Below are positions 55,551 through 64,000 of a stretch of 64,000 nt of DNA, in pieces. The notes under the pieces are model-generated. The model saw only the letters and a list, made by a program, of their open reading frames with translations. It was not told where the DNA came from and did not search any database. Source of the stretch: Ferruginibacter sp. (GTDB lineage Bacteria > Bacteroidota > Bacteroidia > Chitinophagales > Chitinophagaceae). The number at the start of each line of letters is the position of its first letter. Within the stretch, counting starts at the first letter, position 1. The stretch spans positions 208,077 to 272,076 of the forward strand of contig JAGOAX010000007.1 of NCBI GenBank assembly GCA_017983695.1. Direction: 5' to 3'. The position numbers and the translations under genes were made by a program.

Positions 55551-55880
55551 ATGAAACGCTATTGCCTTACAGTAGATTTAAAAGACGACGCTGCATTGAT
55601 TGCTGAATACGAAGCATATCACAAAACCGTATGGCCCGAAATTTTGCAAAGCATAAAAAACTCCGGCATTATTAATATGGAAATTTACCGTTTAAGCAAC
55701 CGCATGTTTATGATAATGGAAGTTGATGATAATTTTTCTTTTGAAAAAAAAGCTGCCCTCGATGCAGGAAATGCTAAAGTACAGGAATGGGAAGCATTGA
55801 TGTGGAAATACCAGCAGGCTTTACCCATAGCCAAACCTGGCGAAAAATGGATGCTGATGGAAAAAATATTTCAGCTGTGA
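55551..55880 (+). CDS. rhaM: L-rhamnose mutarotase family protein
   Basis: This 109-residue protein fits the RhaM/DUF718 family: MKRYCLTVDLKDD start, AEYEAYHKTVWPEI near residues 23-36, INMEIYRLSNRMFMIMEV, and WEALMWKYQQALP. It interconverts anomers of L-rhamnose or L-fucose in the cytoplasm. No other rhamnose or fucose gene is nearby in the window, so its pathway is unknown. It is divergent from the SASA-type esterase. Confidence 0.88.
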   Translation: MKRYCLTVDLKDDAALIAEYEAYHKTVWPEILQSIKNSGIINMEIYRLSNRMFMIMEVDDNFSFEKKAALDAGNAKVQEWEALMWKYQQALPIAKPGEKWMLMEKIFQL

Positions 55881-55919
55881 TAGTTGTTTTAACAATACAA
55901 TTATTATCTAACATAAAAA

Positions 55920-55944
55920 AAGAGGCTGTTAAATACAGCCTCTT
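55920..55944. terminator. Bidirectional terminator after rhaM
   Basis: AAGAGGCTGT and ACAGCCTCTT form a 10-bp perfect stem with a 5-base loop, preceded by an A run (AAAAAA) that is a T run for the minus-strand gene. It separates convergent stops at 55880 and 55966. Confidence 0.85.
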
Positions 55945-55965
55945 CCTTAACATCGTCATTTACTT

Positions 55966-58900
55966 TTAATTCAGTTTTACCAGTTTTACTTTTTGTTTAT
56001 TAATTCCCTGGCTTACTTCAATAATATACGTACCTGATCTGACATGTTCACCTAAAATATAGGTATTTCCAGGTGCCCCGTTTTTAACTTCCAGCAGTCT
56101 GCCGGCCATATCATACATTCTTATAACAACTGTTTCCTTTGCAGCACTGTTCACTTTCAGGTTAAAATAATTTACAGTCGGGTTGGGCCAGGCAGATATT
56201 GAAAGTCCTGTAGCTTCGGCCTCTGTATATTTCTTACTTATGCCTGGTTCAGCAAATGTAATTGGCGGTGGCGGTGGTGTACAAATTGGATTTGATGTGG
56301 CCACAACGGTAACTACTGTTGTACACGTTGATATATTACCATGAGAATCCTTAACAGTCCATTTGATTGTGGATACCCCAAGGTTAAATAAACCACTTGC
56401 ATTAGTACCTGAGCCACTCCTGCTGGTTACACCTGTGATTTTATAAGTTGTACTTACAATGGCACAATTATCACTCTGTACCATTGGTGGTATTGTGTAA
56501 GTGTTATTGGCCACTTTACACAAGGTTTGTGCATCAGGGCAAACAAGTGTTGGTGCAGTTACATCTTTTACTGTAACAGTAAAGGTGCATGTTTTTGCAT
56601 TGCCTGCTGCATCAATTGCTGTATAGGTAACTGTACTTACACCTACCAAATAGTCCATTGTTGGAACATAGTTAATACCCGGTGTATTTGAAGATCCGTA
56701 AGTAACCCCTACCATTGCCCATTTTAATGTAACAACTTCGCAGTTATCGGTAAATACAGGCTGCGGTAAAGTTACCTGTGTAGCATTACAATTAGACCCT
56801 GTACCTGCATTCACTATCACATTTGCAGGACATGTTATAACAGGTTTCTCTACATCGTACACAGTAACCCTTTGTACACAGGTTCTGGTATTACCGCTCT
56901 TGTCTGTTACTGTCCAGGTTACCAGGTTCACACCTTTTTGGTAAACTGCCGGTGCATTATTGGTTACAGATACAATACCACAATTATCACTTACAACTGG
57001 AGTACCAAGACTCACCGGGCCGGTTTTATAACATTTACCCAGGTCTGTGTTTACAGTTTTGTCAAGTGGACAAAGAATGTTTGGTGGTATTGTTTCTATT
57101 ACCAGAACTGTGAATGAACAGGTTTTTACAATACCCCCGGTAAATGTGGCTGTATAAGTAACTGTAGTTGTACCCACATTCATATTCCGTAACCCAAGGT
57201 AGTTGATGCCCGATGTAGGTGAACTTAATGTTGTAGCACCTGTCAGTTTCCACGTAAGTTTTGTAAGTGTACCGCAGAAAACCGGGTTAGGCGTATTCAC
57301 CGCTTTGAAACAGATCACATCGTTGATCGTTTCGGTCATATTAGCAGGACAAGCGAAATAGTGTACCGGGTTTACTGTTACCGTTGCAGTAACAGGTGTA
57401 CCTGTACAGGTTACTCCTGCATTTGTATAAGATGGCGTAATGGTAAATGTAACGGTAACGGGCAAGCCGGTTGTATTGGTGAGTGAACCACTGATATTTC
57501 CGCTGCCATTGGCTGCTATACCTGTTACTGTAAGATTATCTCTTGTCCAGTTATATACAGTTCCAGCTACGCTACCACTATTAACAATTGGTGTTATAGC
57601 AGTACCCGTACAAATTGTTTGAGATGATGGGGTAGCCACGACATTGGGAATTGGATTAACAGTAATTGTTTGTGTACACTCCGCAAAATTGTTACTGCCG
57701 TCGGTTGCCCGGTATGTCCTTGTAATGGTATAAGGAATCGTTACAGAATATCCATTCACTACATCTCCCTGCCATGTAACCACAGTGCCTGTACAATTAT
57801 CGTTTACGTTTGTTACAGAAGCAATATTTGCTGCTGGTACTCCTGTAGGTCCACATACAGTGATTGGGCCGGGACATGTTAAGGTTGGCGCCTGGTTATC
57901 TGTTACCGTTATTGTCTGGTTACAAGTTGTTGTGTTACCGGCTCCATCAGTGGCAGTCCATAAAACAGTGTTGCTGCCTAAGGCAAATTGAGTGGCAGCC
58001 GTAACCGGGTTGCCGTTAAATGTTGCAACTGTTGTTACACCCGAACAATTATCACTGGCTGCAAGTGCATTTTTAGTGAGGGTAATATGATCGGTATTTA
58101 ATTGCTGGCCATTTATATTTGCACCCAAACCAAACTCTATACGCAACGGACCCGATATGGAAATATTATTTACAACGTATGTACGGCTATAGGTTACAAA
58201 AGCTCCCTTTACCAAAGCAGGATCTGCTGATGCAACAGGCGTAAGTAATGTAGCGCCTGCATACAGTCTGAGTACCGGAGGAACTGATGCAATGCCGTTA
58301 TCATTTCTCCATCCAAAATCTGCTGTTAAGGTATAGCTTACATTTTGCTCAAGGTTCGCAGTTAATGTTTGCGTCATTGTCTTCTCAGCTGTACCTCCTC
58401 CAAAAGTAGCCCCGTTCATCCAGGTGATCATATCACGCTGGGAGCCTACATTGAACTGGCTGTTATAATTGGTTAAACCCATTTGTGTATTAAATGTCCA
58501 GCCGGCCAGGTCAAATAAATTTCCTACAGATCCATCGCTGAATGTTACGGTAGTCCCAGGCATGTTAAGATGACTGGTATGAATGGTACCGCCGGTATTG
58601 GAAAATAATGGTGCGGTCACAGTGGTTGATCCCGCTTTATAAAGAATTTCGAAATCAGGATTAACAATAGTTACCGGAAGGGATGGTGCAAGCAACACAT
58701 TGGTTGCATAACACTGGCCCGGATCTGCATTGACTGAAATGGGTGCAGGACAGGTTAATGTTGGATTCTCCATATCATTCACAGTTACCGTAAATGTACA
58801 GGATGAAGTACCACAATCATTGGTTGCTGTAGCAGTAACAGTAGTAGTACCTACTGGGAAAAAACTACCGGAAGCATGCGAATAAGTTATTACTGGTGAA

Positions 58901-61833
58901 GTGCCGGTTGCAGTGGCAGTCGGATAAGTAACATTAGCGCCACATTGGCCTGTCGTATTATTTACTGTAATGTTAGCTGGACATGTAATAACAGGTTGCG
59001 TACAAACACAGCATATTGGTGTTGATGTTGTTAAAATAATAGAAAATCCACGCACTGAACCAACATCTGCTCCTGCATTATCGCTTACATTTAATGTCCA
59101 GGTTCCATTGGCAGTTTGCCCATCAAATGCCGAGAAAGGATTTTCAGGAGCATAATTTCCCGATACACCTCCTGTAGCCGGAAGTGTTGATATTGCCGGA
59201 AATGCGCCATCATCATCAAAGAATAAACTACAAATGTTATTTCCTCCACTACCACGGCTTTGCATGAATGTTACCGTTGTGCCTGCTGGTGATGTAAGTT
59301 TAAAAGTAAGATCAGCTAAAAAAGTATGGTCTACTGCAGCGTTGGTATTGCCTATAGTTGCATCACATCCGGCTAATGGATCAAACCGGAAATTTAAATC
59401 AACAACTTTAGTTCCGGCACCGCTTACAGTTATAGGAATATTTACTCCTGCAGAAACATTATCCGGAATGGCAACAGCCGGGCCTGTAAAACTGAAAGTA
59501 CCTACAGCTGTTGAAGTAGCACCTGTTATAAAGGTGTAAGTAACAGTGCCGAGATTGGTTGCACCATCCTGCAATTGCAATGTTGCTGTAATCATGTCGC
59601 CGCAGTTTAAGTTTGCTGCAGTAAAAGTGAAAGACTTGGATACAGAAGGTCCTCCGCCAACTACTACGCCATAATTTTGAGGGCCACTTGGGCTTGTAAC
59701 GCCGCCGGTTGCCTGTAATGTTGCTACCAGGTTGGTTGTATTAAGCCCTCCTGTATTTGATAAAGAAAAATCAACAGTAACCGTTTCATTTGGATCAATA
59801 GCACTATTGGCCGGTAAACAGGTTTCTGCAACAAGAGTTGCGCCTGCTGAAACAATTATAGCCGATGGGGCAACGCAGCAGTTAACTACTGTATTTCCAC
59901 CATTGGTTACAATTACATTATTAGTAGTGCAGGTACTATAGCCAGCTGGCCCCGTTATTACTACGGTATAAGTACCGGAACCAACGAGAATAGAATATTC
60001 TCCGGCTGCATTCGTTTTTGTAAAGAAGCCATCCGGCGTAGTAACAATAGCGTTTGCAACCGGTGCTTCTGTTACGCAATTGGTAACAATTCCACTAATA
60101 GTTCCCCTGTTTGAAACCACACAAGTGGGATTAACTTTAAAGCTACCGATACGGGTAAGCCAACCTAAGGTACTGGTAGCCTGGCTTGCAGCGGTATAAT
60201 ACTCCTGGGTGTACCAAAAAGTACATTCATCTATAGGGTCAACCGACATGGAACTATAATCTCCCCAGCGATTGGCAGTACCTAATTGTACTCCCGAACC
60301 GGCTACTAATGTGTTTTCACCTTGTGCCATCGTTCCGGGTGGATCGCTTGTAAGCCGACCAGTATACAAAATAGATGGATGAAGTGTAGTACTTGAGGCG
60401 CTATATCCTAATCCTAAATTACCCTGGCCATCCTGGGCAATGCCCGCCATCCATATATTTCGGCCATTAGCTCCATCACCGGCACCAGGTGCATAAATCC
60501 CTTCATCATTAACACTCATAACACCTCCTGCACTTCTGCGTAATTCAAACCATTTAATACCGGCCTGGTAAGTTGCTGCAGATGTAGGATTTACTCCACT
60601 CACATTAACAGTAAAGTTGCCCACAAAAGACTGTTGTCCGCCGGGTAATATGCGGTAGGCTAAACGATGCATCAGGCGGTCTGATAAGGCATCCAGATAT
60701 GATGTAGTTGTTGAAGGCGCAGGCTGTTCAATGTCAGCCCTGCTGGCAGGATTTCTTGCATCAAAAGCAGCAAGAGGAAGATCGGTACCGCCAACCTGTG
60801 TAAAGGTTGAATTGGCTGGATTGGCAAAATCGGCATGAAAAGCAAATATGCGAAGCCCGTCTGTAGGGTCTCCATATTCAGTTGCCCTAAACTCCATAAA
60901 AAGATTTGGTGTGCCAACAGGTGGTGTTGCATAACCATCAAGGTCGGTAGGCAATTGCCCACCACATGATGGACAGCTGGCAGCCTGGTCAAAATATATA
61001 AAGCTGGCTGTTGGGTCGCCCACTAACATTTTAGCCCTGTCAAAAGCAAATGCTCCTGCACCGGAAAAACTAGACCCATTTGTAAATTGATTGTCTGCCA
61101 TATAATACCCATCAGGCCACACACCAAAATGAGGATAATCGTTTAATTTATTATTGGGCATTAAGAAAGCATATACATAATAGGCGCCTGTAGGATCTCC
61201 CGTTTGTGAAATAGCTATCATCTCATAATATACACCGCTTGATGATGAAGTAAAATAAAACTGGCTGATTAACCAACGATCGGCCAATTGGTCATATAAA
61301 ACAACTGGGTCGCCTCTATCAGTTGTTGAAAAAGGAGCTCCTAATGAAGCAAACAAAGTGCTCATTTTAAATTTTGGAACTATTAGGGCTCCTGTACTTT
61401 TATTATAGATACCAACCAGCAGGTTTGTAGTTTGTACGTAATGGTTGGGACCTACATCGCCGTTACAGTCCGGCGGATAAACTCTGCTTCCAAATGCCGC
61501 AAAGTTATCTGCGCTGCTGTTGCCATCAAAGCTTGTAATTGCAGCCGGAATATTAGGCTCATGTACAGCTATGTTTTGCATATTGGTAGCAGGTTCTCCA
61601 CCTTTACCTTCCACAATTTCTTTAATCCTTACCTCATTCTTTTTATTTATGGCTTCGCCCTCAACATTATCATTCATTTGTTTGTATTTTTTCCCGGGCT
61701 CAGGTTTGGCTATGCCAAAATCCCTTACAGGTGAGGTTACAGCAAAAGCAACTGCTTTTGAAACAACTGGTTTTTGTGCCCATGATGCATAGAAACAAAA
61801 TAAAGCAACTAACATCAAAAGTGTTTTTTTCAT
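55966..61833 (-). CDS. Giant type IX secreted protein with P domain and HYR repeats
   Basis: This 1955-residue surface protein has a signal peptide ending near SWAQ (residue 20). An N-terminal beta-propeller-like region covers about 90-575. Next come a carboxypeptidase-regulatory-like domain (GTISGIVTNCVTEAPVANAI), a proprotein-convertase P domain (about 780-935, HTFLADLTFKLTSPAG, SGNYAPENPFSAFDGQTANG) and several HYR repeats (CPANITVNN, CPAPISVNA, CPLDKTVNT and others). An insertion of about 200 residues (VNPDFEILYKAGSTTV to TDHITLTKN) lies inside one HYR. A type A T9SS sorting domain (AWPNPTVNYFNLKVN) ends it. It is probably an adhesin or matrix protein; no protease triad was found. Confidence 0.82.
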   Translation of the reverse strand: MKKTLLMLVALFCFYASWAQKPVVSKAVAFAVTSPVRDFGIAKPEPGKKYKQMNDNVEGEAINKKNEVRIKEIVEGKGGEPATNMQNIAVHEPNIPAAITSFDGNSSADNFAAFGSRVYPPDCNGDVGPNHYVQTTNLLVGIYNKSTGALIVPKFKMSTLFASLGAPFSTTDRGDPVVLYDQLADRWLISQFYFTSSSSGVYYEMIAISQTGDPTGAYYVYAFLMPNNKLNDYPHFGVWPDGYYMADNQFTNGSSFSGAGAFAFDRAKMLVGDPTASFIYFDQAASCPSCGGQLPTDLDGYATPPVGTPNLFMEFRATEYGDPTDGLRIFAFHADFANPANSTFTQVGGTDLPLAAFDARNPASRADIEQPAPSTTTSYLDALSDRLMHRLAYRILPGGQQSFVGNFTVNVSGVNPTSAATYQAGIKWFELRRSAGGVMSVNDEGIYAPGAGDGANGRNIWMAGIAQDGQGNLGLGYSASSTTLHPSILYTGRLTSDPPGTMAQGENTLVAGSGVQLGTANRWGDYSSMSVDPIDECTFWYTQEYYTAASQATSTLGWLTRIGSFKVNPTCVVSNRGTISGIVTNCVTEAPVANAIVTTPDGFFTKTNAAGEYSILVGSGTYTVVITGPAGYSTCTTNNVIVTNGGNTVVNCCVAPSAIIVSAGATLVAETCLPANSAIDPNETVTVDFSLSNTGGLNTTNLVATLQATGGVTSPSGPQNYGVVVGGGPSVSKSFTFTAANLNCGDMITATLQLQDGATNLGTVTYTFITGATSTAVGTFSFTGPAVAIPDNVSAGVNIPITVSGAGTKVVDLNFRFDPLAGCDATIGNTNAAVDHTFLADLTFKLTSPAGTTVTFMQSRGSGGNNICSLFFDDDGAFPAISTLPATGGVSGNYAPENPFSAFDGQTANGTWTLNVSDNAGADVGSVRGFSIILTTSTPICCVCTQPVITCPANITVNNTTGQCGANVTYPTATATGTSPVITYSHASGSFFPVGTTTVTATATNDCGTSSCTFTVTVNDMENPTLTCPAPISVNADPGQCYATNVLLAPSLPVTIVNPDFEILYKAGSTTVTAPLFSNTGGTIHTSHLNMPGTTVTFSDGSVGNLFDLAGWTFNTQMGLTNYNSQFNVGSQRDMITWMNGATFGGGTAEKTMTQTLTANLEQNVSYTLTADFGWRNDNGIASVPPVLRLYAGATLLTPVASADPALVKGAFVTYSRTYVVNNISISGPLRIEFGLGANINGQQLNTDHITLTKNALAASDNCSGVTTVATFNGNPVTAATQFALGSNTVLWTATDGAGNTTTCNQTITVTDNQAPTLTCPGPITVCGPTGVPAANIASVTNVNDNCTGTVVTWQGDVVNGYSVTIPYTITRTYRATDGSNNFAECTQTITVNPIPNVVATPSSQTICTGTAITPIVNSGSVAGTVYNWTRDNLTVTGIAANGSGNISGSLTNTTGLPVTVTFTITPSYTNAGVTCTGTPVTATVTVNPVHYFACPANMTETINDVICFKAVNTPNPVFCGTLTKLTWKLTGATTLSSPTSGINYLGLRNMNVGTTTVTYTATFTGGIVKTCSFTVLVIETIPPNILCPLDKTVNTDLGKCYKTGPVSLGTPVVSDNCGIVSVTNNAPAVYQKGVNLVTWTVTDKSGNTRTCVQRVTVYDVEKPVITCPANVIVNAGTGSNCNATQVTLPQPVFTDNCEVVTLKWAMVGVTYGSSNTPGINYVPTMDYLVGVSTVTYTAIDAAGNAKTCTFTVTVKDVTAPTLVCPDAQTLCKVANNTYTIPPMVQSDNCAIVSTTYKITGVTSRSGSGTNASGLFNLGVSTIKWTVKDSHGNISTCTTVVTVVATSNPICTPPPPPITFAEPGISKKYTEAEATGLSISAWPNPTVNYFNLKVNSAAKETVVIRMYDMAGRLLEVKNGAPGNTYILGEHVRSGTYIIEVSQGINKQKVKLVKLN

Positions 61834-62465
61834 AAAAGTGTTTTGTCAGGTTGAAGAAAGGTTTTAATTAGAGATAGTTAAGGTTAAAATGAGTATTATA
61901 AACTTATCAGGCAGGGCAATAGACCGATATACATATCCCCGTTGCTCATTTACAGAACACCAGAAAATGTTTATTCAATAAATAAAAAGTGGGAGGTAGT
62001 TGCTACAATTGATTTCTTAAAGTTGGGGAAAAGGTATTTCCAAAAAAGGATAGTTGAATTATTTTATTCGCTTATAAATGTAATTATTAAACCCAATAAT
62101 TCAAATTTATTTTTACGCACACATGAATAATCATATGCCTATCTATTCAATCCCTTTACTGCAAAGGGTTACAGCAGGTACATATTTTTATTCATACAGC
62201 TGTTTTAATTAATTAAACACATTTTTTAATTTACGTAACCCTTGATTTTTAAAAATGATGAGCTAACTCAGTAATTATTTTGAACTTAAAATATAATTTT
62301 TAGGTTTCCTGAACAGTCCATTTTTAGTAGGTCAGTAATAAAAAATCAGATGGTGAATGACGACCTGAGTAATAAAAAGCGAATTGCATAAATAATACAC
62401 ACCCCGCAGTTAAAATACAAAAGTTGGTTATTTTATAAATCTCATCTGTAAAACGCTTTCAAATT
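61834..62465. other. 632-base gene-free stretch upstream of the giant T9SS gene
   Basis: No convincing gene is seen: the only open frame (61942-62130, 62 codons) has no recognisable features. The stretch is AT-rich. It contains an 11-bp direct repeat AGTAATAAAAA (62334-62344 and 62368-62378) and scattered A/T tracts. It is upstream of the 61833 start and downstream of the Usp gene, so it must hold the promoter of the giant gene, but I cannot place it. Confidence 0.5.
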
Positions 62466-63290
62466 TTATTCATGAATACACAGTACCGGAATATGTGTAT
62501 GATACAATAAATGTTTAGTATGACTTTGAGCAAACATTTTTTGTAATAATGGATGCTTTTTAGGAATTACTGCTATCCAGTCTAATTTCTCTTTCGCTGC
62601 AAACCAGTTTATTCCTTCAGTAACATCTCCGGCCTGTATAGTATTATATTGAACTTTTATATCTTTCAACAACTCATTTATGGTTAAGCTTTCATTCATC
62701 ATCTCAAGTCCGGGGCTTTCATTGAAATTATTTACATTTAAAACATGCAGATCTGCCCTAAAATCATTTACCACTTTTTTTAATAATTCAACCGGAGTTG
62801 TTTGTTTTATTTTTTGATAGTCGCATGCAAAACCAATTTTACGTATTGGTATAAATGATGCTTTTGAAGGGATAACCAGTACCGGGTATTTTAATTCCTG
62901 GATTGTTTTAATAGTATTACTTCCTACTATTAATCTGGTAAGCGCATTTTTACCTGACAAAGCCATAACAATAAGATCAGGTTGTATACTGTCGCAGAGT
63001 TCTGCTAAACCTTCCTGCAATGTTGCCATTTCTGCCTTAACATTAACTGTAATTTTTACTTTTATTTTAGATAACGTGTTTTCTTTCATCACTTCCAGTT
63101 CATGCGCTGCAGCCCTTTGGGTTTCTTCCATATCAAATGCCGGATAAGCAAATTCATGCATTACTACAGGTAACTGATAAGCATGATAAAGTAAAAGGTC
63201 TGCTCCATAAAAAGCTGCAAGATTAGCTGCAAATTCAGTTGCATTAGCTGAGTTTTCTGAAAAATCAACCGGAACTATAATTGTTTTCAT
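62466..63290 (-). CDS. Universal stress protein, two UspA domains
   Basis: This 274-residue cytoplasmic protein is a tandem of two Usp domains. The first begins MKTIIVPVDFSENSANATEFA and includes DLIVMALSGKNALTRLIVGSN near residues 105-125, with the VGSN nucleotide-binding-like segment. The second (IRKIGFACDYQKIK onward) is more diverged and lacks the G-2x-G-9x-G loop. These proteins act in stress survival; the partner is unknown. It lies just downstream of the rRNA operon terminator on the same strand. Confidence 0.9.
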   Translation of the reverse strand: MKTIIVPVDFSENSANATEFAANLAAFYGADLLLYHAYQLPVVMHEFAYPAFDMEETQRAAAHELEVMKENTLSKIKVKITVNVKAEMATLQEGLAELCDSIQPDLIVMALSGKNALTRLIVGSNTIKTIQELKYPVLVIPSKASFIPIRKIGFACDYQKIKQTTPVELLKKVVNDFRADLHVLNVNNFNESPGLEMMNESLTINELLKDIKVQYNTIQAGDVTEGINWFAAKEKLDWIAVIPKKHPLLQKMFAQSHTKHLLYHTHIPVLCIHE

Positions 63291-63400
63291 GTTAAAATGA
63301 TTTACAAATTAAAGCTACTGTCTTACTATTATTTATCTAATGATATTTATCAGTTGAAAAGATGATTTACAAGCAATAAAACTAAGGTAAGGGCATAAAA

Positions 63401-63428
63401 AAAGCCCCTCAGTAAACTGAGGGGCTTT
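63401..63428 (-). terminator. rRNA operon terminator
   Basis: AAAGCCCCTCAGT and ACTGAGGGGCTTT pair perfectly (13 bp, 2-base centre) about 8 bases after the 5S rRNA, followed by a T-rich run on the minus strand. Confidence 0.93.
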
Positions 63429-63435
63429 AAATGAA

Positions 63436-63546
63436 TATGGCAGCTACCTACTCTCCCACATTTTTGTGTAGTACCATCGGCCATGAGGGGCTTAACTTCT
63501 CTGTTCGGTATGGGAAGAGGTGAACACCCTCGGCAAAACCACCATA
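63436..63546 (-). rRNA. rrf: 5S ribosomal RNA
   Basis: The reverse complement begins TATGGTGGTTTTGCCGAGGG and contains the conserved CCATACCGAACAGAGAAGTT loop. The two ends pair (TATGG / CCATA). The length of about 111 nt is normal. It lies in the usual 23S-5S order. Confidence 0.95.
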
Positions 63547-63671
63547 AGACGGTCATGTCGAGCTGATTAAAAAAATAATCAGTGACAATAAATAATATAA
63601 CATATTGGGATAAGTTGCAAATAAAGAGTAATTAATTATAATTATTTTTCCTAAGAAAAATAAAAAATAAA

Positions 63672-64000
63672 GCTTACGGGCAATTAGTACTACTCGGCTT
63701 TGATGTTACCACCTGTATACCTATAGCCTATCAACGTCGTAGTCTCCGACGACCCTTAAAAGTAAACTCATCTTGAAGAAGGTTTCACGCTTAGATGCTT
63801 TCAGCGTTTATCCTGGCCGTTCATAGCTACTCTGCATTGCACCTGGCGGCACAACAGATACACCAGCGGAACGTACGACCCGGTCCTCTCGTACTAAGGT
63901 CATGTCTTCTCAATTTACTAGCGCCCATCACAGATAGGGACCGAACTGTCTTGCGACGTTCTGAACCCAGTTCACGTGCCACTTTAATCGGCGAACAGCC
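63672..64000 (-). rRNA. rrl: 23S ribosomal RNA, 3' end (cut by window edge)
   Basis: The reverse complement carries conserved 3'-domain sequence, including CGTACCGGAAG-type A2660-region neighbours (GAGAGGACCGGGTCGTACG, the sarcin-ricin area GAGAGGACCGG) and the GTACTAATTGCCCGTAAGCT end. The 5' part lies beyond the right edge. A 125-base AT-rich spacer separates it from the 5S gene. Confidence 0.95.

Noticed and set aside
59000..61000. P domain as sign of a subtilisin-type protease
   Set aside because: No Asp/His/Ser subtilase motifs occur in the 1955-residue protein; P domains also occur in non-protease surface proteins.
61942..62130. 62-codon plus-strand open frame in the gene-free stretch
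   Set aside because: No signal, domain or initiation features; lies in AT-rich non-coding DNA.

Overview
The window looks like a chromosome segment of a Bacteroidota member, most likely family Chitinophagaceae. Supporting signs are type IX secretion C-terminal sorting domains, SusC/SusD proteins, candidate TAnnTTTG -7 promoter boxes, few Shine-Dalgarno sequences, tandem DUF2807 proteins, the long form of IspH, and moderately AT-rich DNA. No insertion sequence, integrase, phage gene or CRISPR array was seen.

Positions 1-26.9 kb are mostly housekeeping. They hold the start of era, an initiator tRNA, an esterase-fold lipoprotein that has lost its catalytic Ser and His, two DUF2807 proteins, a TPP riboswitch driving a TonB-dependent receptor, a rhodanese-PASTA-ddl operon, a divergent ferredoxin/acyl-CoA reductase pair, an HtrA protease, a pullulanase/alpha-amylase pair, ispH, cmk, a di-heme cytochrome c, clpC, a STAS protein with ribonuclease Z, dapA and an L,D-transpeptidase-like protein. 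Convergent gene ends are marked by clear hairpins.

Positions 27.0-54.0 kb form one large polysaccharide utilisation locus. All 15 structural genes lie on the minus strand and are tightly packed, with a divergent AraC regulator at the promoter end. Order from the promoter: SusC (broken by an in-frame TAA), SusD, a TIG-domain surface glycan-binding lipoprotein, an intergenic hairpin, GH5_7 mannanase, GH26 mannanase, a sodium/solute symporter, GH130 mannosylglucose phosphorylase, AGE-family (cellobiose/mannobiose) 2-epimerase, GH3, GH31 with a PA14-like insert, a clan GH-A lipoprotein, GH2, a CE2 acetylesterase, a second GH26 and a GH5 endoglucanase-like enzyme. The core logic is beta-mannan use: endo-mannanases cut the chain, mannobiose enters the cytoplasm, is epimerised to mannosyl-glucose and is split by phosphorolysis. 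GH2, GH3, GH31, CE2 and GH5 would remove side groups and glucose, so an acetylated, galactosylated glucomannan is the best substrate guess.

Positions 54.0-62.5 kb hold a SASA-type esterase, an L-rhamnose mutarotase and a 1955-residue secreted type IX protein with HYR and P domains, followed by a 630-base non-coding stretch. The window ends with a two-domain universal stress protein and the 3' end of an rRNA operon on the minus strand: partial 23S, complete 5S and a strong terminator.
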